Counted from the first letter of the stretch, positions 9,493 to 16,675 are shown. The stretch is DNA of 64,000 bases from Enterococcus haemoperoxidus ATCC BAA-382 (GCF_000407165.1 NZ_KE136479.1:1623464-1687463); one strand, 5' to 3'. Numbers and translations are program-made. Notes: generated from the letters alone by a model not told the origin.

Positions 9493-9535
9493 ATGGAGAT
9501 TGGAATCAATTTAACGTATACGATACCAACCTCCA
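9493..9535 (-). terminator. hairpin between the precursor array and the phosphoesterase
   Basis: On the minus strand GGAGGTTGGTATC pairs imperfectly with GATTCCAATCTCC around a TATACG-containing loop, followed by ATTTTAAAC. The short T tract suggests partial termination or a 3' end that stabilises the precursor mRNA. Confidence 0.55.
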
Positions 9536-9559
9536 TCAATTAAATTTCTAGCTTAATAC

Positions 9560-9664
9560 TCAACAAGTACATGTTAAACAACTATGTTTACTTTCGAAAA
9601 AATCCGGTTCATACGCTACTCGTGTCGTTGATACACTTTGTAAAGCAAGAATTTCTTTCGCCAA
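9560..9664 (-). CDS. class III lanthipeptide precursor, divergent fourth copy
   Basis: This is a 34-codon gene in the last unit of the 146-bp array. It probably starts with TTG: the ATG of the other copies is replaced, and the ribosome binding site is weaker (AGAAGGCG). The leader keeps AKEILALQ, the motif recognised by class III synthetases, but residues 10-24 differ almost completely from the other copies. The core ends S-K-H-S-C-L-T-C-T-C, so Ser25, Ser28, Cys29, Leu30, Thr31, Cys32 and Cys34 are all retained. Conservation of exactly the cross-linking residues argues that it is functional. Confidence 0.78.
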   Translation of the reverse strand: MAKEILALQSVSTTRVAYEPDFFESKHSCLTCTC

Positions 9665-9705
9665 TAATACACGCCTTCTTTTGAGTGAAGTTAAACATTT
9701 TCGTT

Positions 9706-9810
9706 TTAGCAAACGCAAGTTAAACAACTGATACCGCTCGCAAAAACTTCATCTTCCCATGTTGCAACTTCAGATGTTACTTCTTGTAATGCAAGAATTT
9801 CTTTCGCCAT
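9706..9810 (-). CDS. class III lanthipeptide precursor, copy 3
   Basis: This 34-residue peptide is identical to copies 1 and 2 at the nucleotide level. It has a leader with KEILALQ (residues 3-9), an acidic stretch around WEDE (18-21), and a core ending SGISCLTCVC (25-34). Ser25-x2-Ser28-x3-Cys32 fits the Ser-x2-Ser-xn-Cys pattern that class III synthetases convert to labionin; simple lanthionine is the alternative. The start is ATG behind GGAGG. Confidence 0.85.
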   Translation of the reverse strand: MAKEILALQEVTSEVATWEDEVFASGISCLTCVC

Positions 9811-9851
9811 GAATACACACCTCCTTTCGAGTGAAGCTGAAAAATTTCATT

Positions 9852-9956
9852 TTAGCAAACGCAAGTTAAACAACTGATACCGCTCGCAAAAACTTCATCT
9901 TCCCATGTTGCAACTTCAGATGTTACTTCTTGTAATGCAAGAATTTCTTTCGCCAT
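9852..9956 (-). CDS. class III lanthipeptide precursor, copy 2
   Basis: Identical to copies 1 and 3 in coding sequence. A strong AAAGGAGG precedes ATG. Three cysteines (29, 32, 34) face two serines (25, 28) and a threonine (31). At least one cysteine could therefore stay unlinked by thioether and be free or in a disulfide. Confidence 0.85.
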   Translation of the reverse strand: MAKEILALQEVTSEVATWEDEVFASGISCLTCVC

Positions 9957-9997
9957 GAATACACACCTCCTTTCGAGTGAAGCTGAAAAATTTCATT

Positions 9998-10102
9998 TTA
10001 GCAAACGCAAGTTAAACAACTGATACCGCTCGCAAAAACTTCATCTTCCCATGTTGCAACTTCAGATGTTACTTCTTGTAATGCAAGAATTTCTTTCGCC
10101 AT
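9998..10102 (-). CDS. class III lanthipeptide precursor, copy 1
   Basis: This is the first precursor gene after the synthetase, 72 bp from its stop codon, with AAAGGAGCGGATTTCA before ATG. The 34-residue product has the class III leader motif ILALQ at residues 5-9 and a Ser/Thr/Cys-rich C-terminus. No double-glycine cleavage site is present, so leader removal would need an unlinked peptidase. No dedicated exporter is seen nearby. It is too short to be found by length-based gene calling, but copy number, spacing, ribosome binding site and synthetase context make it convincing. Confidence 0.87.
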   Translation of the reverse strand: MAKEILALQEVTSEVATWEDEVFASGISCLTCVC

Positions 10103-10174
10103 TGAAATCCGCTCCTTTCAAGCTTTTATTTAGATTTTTGGGTTGGGGTATATCTATAAACCCAGGCAGATCAT

Positions 10175-12805
10175 TTATTTTTTTAACGTTGGTAGGAAAT
10201 CAAATGTATCTTCAATTATATTTGTAATCGTTAAAGCAACTCCAGCAAAACCAGAAAATACATCCATCGTTATTTTCGTTCCGTTATCGCCAGCAATAGC
10301 AAGACCTGTACCAATTTGTATAAGATGTGGCTGCAATCCCGTTACAAATGATTGGCTTATCTGTTCGGCATCGCCCAATTTCAATTGTCCGTTTATAAGC
10401 AATTGGCTTAATTTCAGACCGCTATAACCATTAAATAAACCTGGAAATACAGAAAAATTAGTTTCTAAAGCTCGGTATAACGGCAATTGTTTAGCACAAT
10501 TCGCTTGCGTTATGTGTTCGCTATTTTTGGCTATCAACAGACCTAAACCCGCGCTTCCAGTTGCTAAATATGGTAACGATCGATGTTGCTGTTTGCATTG
10601 CAAAGTATTTTCTTGACTAACCACATAGTTAGTAAGCTCTGTTTGAATCGCCAAATTTAAGCAATCAATCAATAAATCGTCCTTGGTTAATTTGTACGCT
10701 TCGGCAAATAACCACCCTAAACCAGCATGTCCATAGAATAATCCTATTGTCTGTTCAGTAGGGTTATTCGTCAGTCGTCCGATTTGTTCTGCATGAAAAA
10801 ATTGGTCAGGCTGAACTTGATAAGCGCGTGCAAGTTGTCTAAGTTTAATAAGTAGCAGTTCAGTATTTTCATCCGTTAGCCTTCGCTGACTTAAAAAATA
10901 GCTCCCCGTTAGTAAAATTCCTGCTAATCCGTTGTACAAATTAAAATTTTGACAGCCCTGAATCATCGGCTTAAAAAATTGGTTAAAATATTTCGTCGCC
11001 TGCTCCGTTTCCCCAAGTTGATCAAGTAGCCAGCACGTTCCCGCTAACCCATCAAATAAACCACCTTGTACTTGTTTCGTCAGTTGAATGTCATTTATAG
11101 ATTTAGCAATGATTCTTTGTTTTGTTTCAGTTAATCTCCCTTGATCTCCTAATAAATTTTCGAGCTTACTATAAGCCCAAATGATCCCTAGATCGGAAAA
11201 GGCTATTCCCTGTTTACTTCTCGTCCCATAATAATGAACTGGAAAATGACGAAAATCATAATCGTGTTGCCACATTTGCATCACTGAATTCGCTCCGTTT
11301 AAAAGCTGTTTACCCCATGTCTGCATAGTTGAGACTGCACTTGACTGATTATTTTCTGATAAATAGGGCTGTAAAACTTTGTTAGCTGATGTGACTTCAA
11401 TTGTTTGAACTTTCTTTTTTAATTCAGTCAACACCTTGACATACGCATCGATTTCATCTGCTTTGTAACCTAAGGTCTGAAAATACTGTTGTCCCGCACG
11501 TTTAGTTTGTTCCCCAAATTGATAGACTAAATCGGCTTGCAAAATGAGCGGATAGAATAAAAAATGAGCCACTTGAAGTACGCCATACCAATCAATTTTC
11601 TCCGGTGTCAACGCTTTCCCCCAAGCCCTAAATCCCGGTGCTGCCACTTGATGAAATGGTACTGAATGATTCGTAAAAAGCGCTTCTCCCCAATCAATCA
11701 ACACCGCTTGTTCATCATCAGTGAGGATAATATTGCTTAAATAAATATCTTGATGATACACGTCACTTTTATGTGCTGTCTCGACAATTTCAACTAATTG
11801 GCTGACAATTTTTCGTATTTTTTGCAAATAATCCATTTGTTTGTTAGTTGAAAAAGGATAATGTCCTGTCACCCAGCGATTAAGCACTACACCTTCTACT
11901 TTTTCCATCGCTAAATACTGATGCTCCCAAACGTTACCATACCAACAATAATCGGGCACACCGCATACGTTGCTTAAAATTTCTAGTGCTTTTTTTTCTG
12001 CTGCTAAGCGTTCAGTTGCGTAAGTGCCATAATGATCAATACCAGTGTAAGGACGTGCTTCTTTCAAAATAATCTCATTTTTCGAATCTCCTAACACTGC
12101 ATGATAAATCCCTCCACAATTGGAAAATTGAATGGCTGATTTTATCCTAAACGGCATATTTTTTTCTTCAGTATCTTCCTCATGTAACCAACTTTCCAAA
12201 AATTTGGGCACTTCAATCCCTTCTGAAAGATGAAACATAGCCTCACGCTGATCAGCTACTTCACCATAGCTCGTTTTAAGCTTACTGCTATCAGTCGGCA
12301 TATTTTCATCGGGATATGAATCTCGAAAAACACCATATCGCAAGTAAATGGGTGCCTTTTTCCAACGTTTATCACTTAAAATATATGGACCAGAAAAACC
12401 AGAAAGTTTATTTTCCAAAGCCTCCAAAAACATTTCTAACTGTGCCTGATCTGGGTAGCAAGTAATAAATTTCCCGGAAAACCCTCTGTTGATCTGTTTG
12501 CCATTGCGAATTTTAAAGATTTTCTCAGTTGCTAAATGTTTAAAACAAACCTTGTTTTGAAAACAGACCTCTGCGGTTTTTTTGAGTATCGCTTCAACAT
12601 CCATTAAGCTTGCACTAACATGCACTTTCCAACCTTGCCTTTGGATTTTTTTCTGTAACGGCAACAAAGTTGTCCATTCTTTATTACTTTTGATTTCATG
12701 CCAGCCAGCAGGTAAAGGGAGCGAATACGTGGTTGACGTATCTTTTGATAAATTATTTTCTCTGAAAAATAATGGATCTTCTATATAAGCATTAAATGAA
12801 GTCAT
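10175..12805 (-). CDS. class III lanthipeptide synthetase (lyase-kinase-cyclase)
   Basis: The 876-residue protein would phosphorylate Ser/Thr of the precursors, eliminate phosphate to dehydro residues and form thioether or labionin rings. An N-terminal lyase-like region (about 1-200) is followed by a protein-kinase domain with invariant-lysine region EIILKEARP near 248, catalytic HQDIYLSNIIL near 351 and DWGEAL near 371 in the DFG position. The C-terminal LanC-like barrel (about 520-876) shows repeated glycine motifs such as GLFDGLAG, LYNGLAG, LFYGHAG and DVFSGFAG. It lacks the Cys and Cys-His zinc ligands of LanC and class IV LanL, which points to class III. It lies 29 bp after the thioredoxin-like gene and directly before four precursors. 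Confidence 0.93.
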   Translation of the reverse strand: MTSFNAYIEDPLFFRENNLSKDTSTTYSLPLPAGWHEIKSNKEWTTLLPLQKKIQRQGWKVHVSASLMDVEAILKKTAEVCFQNKVCFKHLATEKIFKIRNGKQINRGFSGKFITCYPDQAQLEMFLEALENKLSGFSGPYILSDKRWKKAPIYLRYGVFRDSYPDENMPTDSSKLKTSYGEVADQREAMFHLSEGIEVPKFLESWLHEEDTEEKNMPFRIKSAIQFSNCGGIYHAVLGDSKNEIILKEARPYTGIDHYGTYATERLAAEKKALEILSNVCGVPDYCWYGNVWEHQYLAMEKVEGVVLNRWVTGHYPFSTNKQMDYLQKIRKIVSQLVEIVETAHKSDVYHQDIYLSNIILTDDEQAVLIDWGEALFTNHSVPFHQVAAPGFRAWGKALTPEKIDWYGVLQVAHFLFYPLILQADLVYQFGEQTKRAGQQYFQTLGYKADEIDAYVKVLTELKKKVQTIEVTSANKVLQPYLSENNQSSAVSTMQTWGKQLLNGANSVMQMWQHDYDFRHFPVHYYGTRSKQGIAFSDLGIIWAYSKLENLLGDQGRLTETKQRIIAKSINDIQLTKQVQGGLFDGLAGTCWLLDQLGETEQATKYFNQFFKPMIQGCQNFNLYNGLAGILLTGSYFLSQRRLTDENTELLLIKLRQLARAYQVQPDQFFHAEQIGRLTNNPTEQTIGLFYGHAGLGWLFAEAYKLTKDDLLIDCLNLAIQTELTNYVVSQENTLQCKQQHRSLPYLATGSAGLGLLIAKNSEHITQANCAKQLPLYRALETNFSVFPGLFNGYSGLKLSQLLINGQLKLGDAEQISQSFVTGLQPHLIQIGTGLAIAGDNGTKITMDVFSGFAGVALTITNIIEDTFDFLPTLKK

Positions 12806-12834
12806 CGCTTAGGTTTCCCTTCATTAGCAAACAG

Positions 12835-13230
12835 TCAACTTTCAGATTGCTTGATAAAATTTTCAATTTCTTTTTCGCTTTTATCTCCCACTAGTGTTGC
12901 GATTATCTCTTTATTTTTATAGATAACTAGAGCAGGTATTTGCTCAATTTTAAAATTTTCCATTTCTTTGGAAAGCAGGCTATCTTGGAGATGGTTGTCA
13001 ATATTGTAATAATAAAGAACTTTCCCTTGGTTTTTCATAACTGCTTTTAATTTAGGGAAAAAATTTTTACAGTGGGGACAAGAATCGCGACCAAAATATA
13101 TAATAGCTCTCCCATGTTGAGGTAAAACAAGATCAATCGAATGTTCTTTTGGAATTTCAGTCAAACTTTCTTTTGGCGAACACCCTATAAGAAACAATAC
13201 TATTAAAATAACTAGACTTATTTTTTTCAT
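12835..13230 (-). CDS. thioredoxin-fold lipoprotein with CPHC active site
   Basis: This is a 131-residue predicted lipoprotein: basic MKK, hydrophobic stretch and lipobox LIGC at residues 13-16. The thioredoxin-like domain carries GRDSCPHCKNFFPKL near residue 50 and a cis-proline region QIPALVIY near 95. CPHC is the active-site dipeptide type of the oxidase DsbA. Small thioredoxin-like bacteriocin accessory proteins (PedC/BrcD type) are a related possibility. ATG at 13230 is preferred, with AGGTG upstream; a GTG at 13248 is also in frame. It lies between the toxin and the lanthipeptide synthetase genes, and either product contains cysteines that it could oxidise. Confidence 0.85.
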   Translation of the reverse strand: MKKISLVILIVLFLIGCSPKESLTEIPKEHSIDLVLPQHGRAIIYFGRDSCPHCKNFFPKLKAVMKNQGKVLYYYNIDNHLQDSLLSKEMENFKIEQIPALVIYKNKEIIATLVGDKSEKEIENFIKQSES

Positions 13231-13263
13231 ATCCACACCTATTTTCACCAGCTAATAATAGAT

Positions 13264-13306
13264 CAAGGGACATGGTTAATTCGCATTTTGCCATTTATGC
13301 CCCTTG
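13264..13306 (-). terminator. intercistronic hairpin between toxin and thioredoxin-like gene
   Basis: On the minus strand CAAGGGGCAT pairs with ATGTCCCTTG, with a long loop and no T tract. It is more likely a processing or partial-termination element that raises toxin mRNA over downstream genes than a full terminator. Confidence 0.45.
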
Positions 13307-13313
13307 TAAAAGG

Positions 13314-14303
13314 TTAAATATCTTGAGATCTCACATTCACTAATTTAGGATTGTTAGGATCAGTAATGTCGTAATCTTTTGTAACAACGCGATGACCACC
13401 TACACCTTCAAAGCTACCTTCTCCTTTGAAGAAAGGTATTTTTTTCTCACCTGGTACTTTCGTGTTCATATACATACCAGAATTTTCTAACTCTTGTTTA
13501 TGAGTATCATCTAAATTGTCATAGATAACTGTAAAATCTTTAGTAAAGTCTCTCTTGTCCGCATAAGCACAGATTACTCCGCCTGGTACTCCACTACAAT
13601 TACTAGCCTGAGCCTCAAGCTCTATTTTAATATCATTACTAACTGGTTCAGCCGTAAAGTTAACAGTTCCGCCAAACTCAAGTACATACAGTTCCGTCAC
13701 TACCTTAATTACTTGCTTAGGTTTCACTGTATATGGTTGTGGTGATGTACTTAGTGTTTCTGATTCTGATTCAGTAATGGATTCTGATTTATTGATATCA
13801 AACGGCAAATTTATTTTACCCATGCCGATAATATCTGCACCTACAATGACATTAGCGATATCATCTGGTAAGCTAAAACCTTTCTTAATTGTGGTAGTCG
13901 TGGATTTCGTTTTGGTATAGGAATACGAATGAGTATTCCTTATTTCTGGCTTGTCACTTGTTTGGTTCGTTAAAATGTCTTCCCCGAGATGTTTGATCAG
14001 AACTTCTCTTTTAGATACATCCCCCGTTTGGCCTTTCACATTTACTTTTAAGTTATGTGAGTTCTTTTCTGGAACTCGCGGGTATGTGCAAGTGTGAACA
14101 TTATTCTGACATGGTGTCTCCGTTCCTGCAATGAACTTTTCATAGTAAAAAGTTCCCGTTTTTGACATTAGTTCATTAACATTAGTAGTCCCAACTTGTG
14201 GTTGAATTCCTTTTCGTACGGTTTCTGCTTGTGCAGTACTAAATGGAGAAAATAGTAAAGTACTCATTATAATACTTGCACTAAATAATTTTGCTAATTT
14301 CAT
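13314..14303 (-). CDS. secreted aerolysin-like pore-forming toxin, ETX/MTX2 family
   Basis: The 329-residue protein has a clear signal peptide (cleavage near STAQA-ETV). The central region has the alternating Ser/Thr-rich strands typical of the ETX/MTX2 amphipathic hairpin: NTHSYSYTKTKSTTTTIKKG near 123-142 and NKSESITESESETLST near 170-185. A PYTVKPKQVIKVVTELYVLEF strand follows, then a beta-rich C-terminus ending GGHRVVTKDYDI. Cysteines occur as C-x6-C near 63 and C-x8-C near 234, suggesting two disulfides. Family members form beta-barrel pores in host membranes; the target here is unknown. It is the first gene of the apparent operon, divergent from a membrane LuxR regulator. ATG 14303 has GAGGAAGGT upstream. 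Confidence 0.85.
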   Translation of the reverse strand: MKLAKLFSASIIMSTLLFSPFSTAQAETVRKGIQPQVGTTNVNELMSKTGTFYYEKFIAGTETPCQNNVHTCTYPRVPEKNSHNLKVNVKGQTGDVSKREVLIKHLGEDILTNQTSDKPEIRNTHSYSYTKTKSTTTTIKKGFSLPDDIANVIVGADIIGMGKINLPFDINKSESITESESETLSTSPQPYTVKPKQVIKVVTELYVLEFGGTVNFTAEPVSNDIKIELEAQASNCSGVPGGVICAYADKRDFTKDFTVIYDNLDDTHKQELENSGMYMNTKVPGEKKIPFFKGEGSFEGVGGHRVVTKDYDITDPNNPKLVNVRSQDI

Positions 14304-14406
14304 ATGGATATACCTTCCTCTCTTTTTTGTATTTTTAAGTAACTGGTTAATCTTGAACTATTCTTTAAAAAGAAAATCATGGATTTTTGAACTATCAACT
14401 CCTTTC

Positions 14407-14442
14407 TTAATATGATTTGCTACTTCCCCCACCTCCTGTCAT
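14407..14442 (-). CDS. possible 11-codon leader ORF in the toxin 5' UTR
   Basis: ATG at 14442 opens an 11-residue glycine/serine-rich peptide (MTGGGGSSKSY). The reading frame contains an internal AGGAGG, and its stop codon precedes another AAAGGAG at 14399-14405. Its own ribosome binding site is poor. It could be a leader peptide or chance. Confidence 0.2.
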   Translation of the reverse strand: MTGGGGSSKSY

Positions 14443-14478
14443 TACCTGATCATAACGTAACAATCTTTTCGCTCGTTT

Positions 14479-14507
14479 ACTATAAACATTAGGGTCTATT
14501 TTTTTAA
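14479..14507 (-). promoter_or_regulatory. candidate toxin operon promoter
   Basis: On the minus strand TTAAAA (14502-14507) and TATAGT (14479-14484) are 17 bases apart. The weak -35 fits a promoter that needs an activator. The predicted leader to the toxin ATG is about 165 nt. Confidence 0.45.
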
Positions 14508-14549
14508 GGACGTGAAATTAGCTTTTGTAATACTTAGAAAAAATCAAAG

Positions 14550-14574
14550 TTTAGTCGGGTTTAGAAAAGTTTAG
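14550..14574 (+). promoter_or_regulatory. three TTTAG direct repeats at 10-bp spacing
   Basis: TTTAG occurs at 14550, 14560 and 14570, exactly one helical turn apart, in the divergent region between toxin and LuxR-type regulator genes and about 43 bp upstream of the proposed toxin -35. This is a plausible activator binding array. Confidence 0.5.
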
Positions 14575-14666
14575 AGCATTTATACCAGTATAGAGTTGAT
14601 AACTATTTTGCCTACTCGTTATATATAATTCCAAAATACTTTTTAAACGTTTTGACCTATAAATTT

Positions 14667-14695
14667 TTCACTTTTTTTATATTTACTTGTATAAT
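14667..14695 (+). promoter_or_regulatory. promoter of the LuxR-type regulator gene
   Basis: TTCACT (14667-14672) and TATAAT (14690-14695) are separated by 17 bases. The start codon follows about 40 bases later behind GAGGTG. Confidence 0.6.
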
Positions 14696-14734
14696 AATTC
14701 TGTAAACAAATAATTTATCAAAATGAGGTGACGT

Positions 14735-15652
14735 ATGTTTTCTTTAAATTATTTCGTATTTTTTCTGCTATGTTATTTTTCTGTTGTCGTGTTGTCTGTG
14801 ATACTTTTTTTAAAAGACAAAAACAAAATCTATCGAATGTTACTGATCTATTTTTTACTTTTCTTTTTTGGCGCTCTTTCGGATTATATTAATGTTATGC
14901 TTTCAGAAAAGCCTGTTTGTCCATTCTGCTCTTTCTTCCCGTTAGTAAATATTTCTATTTACATTCTAACGATTATCTATTCATTTTTGCTTTGTAAACA
15001 ACATATCCCAGCGTCTAGTTTATGGAAACATGTTTTACTATTAACTCTAACGATTTCATTAATTTTATTACCGATGCACATTGGGAAACATTGGACAGCA
15101 AGCATTTTAATTGCTTATTTAACAGATAATATCTTTTTTATTTATCTTGGTTACTTAACAAGAAAAAAACCACAAACACCAAATTCCATTCTCAATCAAT
15201 TTCTTTTCCAAAATAAAAGTTTTGGTTTAACTTTAATCTTGGGAGGTTCCGTTATAATAATTTTGGACTTATATTATTTTTTTCACCTGTCAGATTCCCA
15301 ATATTATTTCTTCTCAATCCATGGACAGAATATAAACAATGACAGTGTATCAATTCTGCTGTGCTTTTGGTTGGTTAAGTTTTTCATGCAAAGAATTCAC
15401 ATCGAACCTGTAACTTCTCTTTCTTCTGATTCCTTTGAAAGTTTTTGTTCACACTTTCACTTAACGAAACGTGAAAAAGATATCTTAGCTGAACTATTGA
15501 CCAATATGACTCATCAAGAAATTGCCGATAAGCTATATATATCGATTGGAACAGTCAAAGCTCACTCTCATAATATTTTTTCGAAAACAGAAGTAAATAG
15601 AAAAGAAGATTTAATACAGCTCTATGAACGATTTATGAGCAAAAAAATTTAA
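14735..15652 (+). CDS. membrane-anchored LuxR-family transcriptional regulator
   Basis: The 305-residue protein has about seven hydrophobic helices in residues 1-225, including a short Cys-containing segment KPVCPFCSF near residue 52. The C-terminal LuxR-type helix-turn-helix (residues 240-300) reads LTKREKDILAELLTNMTHQE, then IADKLYISIGTVKAHSHNIF. It resembles sensors that bind DNA from the membrane without a phosphorelay. It is transcribed away from the toxin and shares the 430-bp control region, so it probably regulates the toxin/lanthipeptide genes. The signal is unknown. Confidence 0.87.
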   Translation: MFSLNYFVFFLLCYFSVVVLSVILFLKDKNKIYRMLLIYFLLFFFGALSDYINVMLSEKPVCPFCSFFPLVNISIYILTIIYSFLLCKQHIPASSLWKHVLLLTLTISLILLPMHIGKHWTASILIAYLTDNIFFIYLGYLTRKKPQTPNSILNQFLFQNKSFGLTLILGGSVIIILDLYYFFHLSDSQYYFFSIHGQNINNDSVSILLCFWLVKFFMQRIHIEPVTSLSSDSFESFCSHFHLTKREKDILAELLTNMTHQEIADKLYISIGTVKAHSHNIFSKTEVNRKEDLIQLYERFMSKKI

Positions 15653-15782
15653 AAACAGCCTAACAATTCTCTAAATCTAATGAATTTTGCTGTTTCCTTA
15701 AAAAGAATTAACAATAGATATCGTGATATCAGAAGTAAAATTTGGATGAATCAGTAAAGAAATTTAAGAATAAAAAAATAAT

Positions 15783-15822
15783 TGCCAACCACCGGCATGA
15801 ATTTTGGCGGGTGGTTGGCTCG
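15783..15822 (-). terminator. strong hairpin with minus-strand T tract
   Basis: GCCAACCACC and GGTGGTTGGC form a 10-bp stem, followed on the minus strand by AATTATTTTTTTATTC. It is convergent with the LuxR-type gene. The region 15823-16010 that it would terminate has no gene that I can recognise. Confidence 0.6.
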
Positions 15823-16011
15823 TATAATATAGTATAGTTATTAATTCATCTCATAAAATAACGTTTTGAAATAATATTTCATGAAAAATACAATATAAAA
15901 TTAGAGTGTTTAAACAATCTTATCAAAATAGTAAAAAGAAATGCCTATAGATTTAGTAACTACTATAATTAGAAATTTTTTTATCCTTCGGGACCATTAT
16001 TTTCCAGCCAA

Positions 16012-16046
16012 ACAAAAAAGCGTAGAAGTTTTTTCCTCTACGCTTC
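16012..16046 (-). terminator. second terminator after the small secreted protein gene
   Basis: GCGTAGAGG-type stem closed over an A-rich loop, with a minus-strand TTTTTTG tract. Confidence 0.6.
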
Positions 16047-16106
16047 ATCATTTTTAGATTTAATTCTTTGGATTTTCTTCACTAATATTAGTTGACAAAG
16101 AGCCTA

Positions 16107-16146
16107 AATAAAAAAGCACTCACCTATTCCCATAAGTGAGCGCTAT
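16107..16146 (-). terminator. terminator of the small secreted protein gene
   Basis: On the minus strand GCGCTCAC and GTGAGTGC pair around a 12-base loop and are followed by TTTTTTATTT, 45 bases after the stop codon. Confidence 0.85.
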
Positions 16147-16190
16147 CATAAAAGATATTGTCTATTATTATCATATTTAAAGATAAGGAT

Positions 16191-16607
16191 TTACTTACTC
16201 AATGTATACGTTATTCCATGAATAGTAATGTTTTCAATTTTATTTGGCCACCCTTTTGTATGCCATTTTCCAGAGTTGGCTTGCGCTTCAATTTTATCTG
16301 CTCCCTGTGCATAAAATTTATTCTGATTCTTATTATACCAAGGGTCGTTATGAGGATTAGGACTAAGCTGATATCTCATCTTACCTGGGTTTATTTCGTA
16401 TCCTCTGTTTGTTCCTCCAAAGGAAGCTTCCATCCACTTATAAGTTTTACCTTCAATTTTCATACTTCCAGCAATTTTTATTGGCTGTACTGACGATACT
16501 TCTACATTATTAATTTGATCCTGCGCCTCAACATGTTGGCTACTATAAAACAACGTACCTCCAAGAAAAATTGCTGCTCCTAAACTAAAAACTAAAAATT
16601 TCTTCAT
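16191..16607 (-). CDS. small secreted protein of unknown function
   Basis: From ATG 16607, which has AAGGAAGG eight bases upstream, this gives a 138-residue protein with a classical signal peptide (MKKFLVFSLGAAIFLGGTLF, cleavage near HVEAQ). The mature part of about 110 residues is rich in Trp, Asn, Gly and Tyr, for example GKTYKWMEASFGG and SGKWHTKGWPNKIENITIHG. I recognise no family. Upstream in-frame codons to 16676 lack a ribosome binding site. It is monocistronic, with a perfect cre match in its promoter region and two terminators. It borders the toxin/lanthipeptide block, but shared function is only inferred. Confidence 0.82.
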   Translation of the reverse strand: MKKFLVFSLGAAIFLGGTLFYSSQHVEAQDQINNVEVSSVQPIKIAGSMKIEGKTYKWMEASFGGTNRGYEINPGKMRYQLSPNPHNDPWYNKNQNKFYAQGADKIEAQANSGKWHTKGWPNKIENITIHGITYTLSK

Positions 16608-16675
16608 AAAATACCTTCCTTTCTGTTTATGTTTTTTTAGTACATATATATTATTGCAAAGATTCATTAAATACA

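Larger units (their letters stand above)
9560..10110 (-). repeat. 146-bp tandem array of lanthipeptide precursor genes
   Basis: Start codons lie at 10102, 9956, 9810 and 9664, exactly 146 bases apart. The first three units are identical across the coding sequence and nearly so in the spacers (AAAGGAGGTGTGTATTC in two). The fourth has diverged. The pattern fits recent duplication or gene conversion beside an older paralogue. Confidence 0.93.

Noticed and set aside
10175-12805. Synthetase considered as class II LanM or class IV LanL
   Set aside because: A protein-kinase core (HQD, DWG) replaces the LanM dehydratase, and the cyclase lacks the zinc Cys and Cys-His motifs needed for LanL.
13314-14303. 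Toxin considered as a cytolysin or alpha-haemolysin/Epx-type pore former
   Set aside because: The Ser/Thr-rich alternating segments and overall layout fit ETX/MTX2 better, and no lantibiotic-type or leukocidin signature is visible.
14407-14442. 11-codon frame considered as a secreted pheromone
   Set aside because: No hydrophobic signal region and a poor own ribosome binding site; kept only as a low-confidence leader frame.
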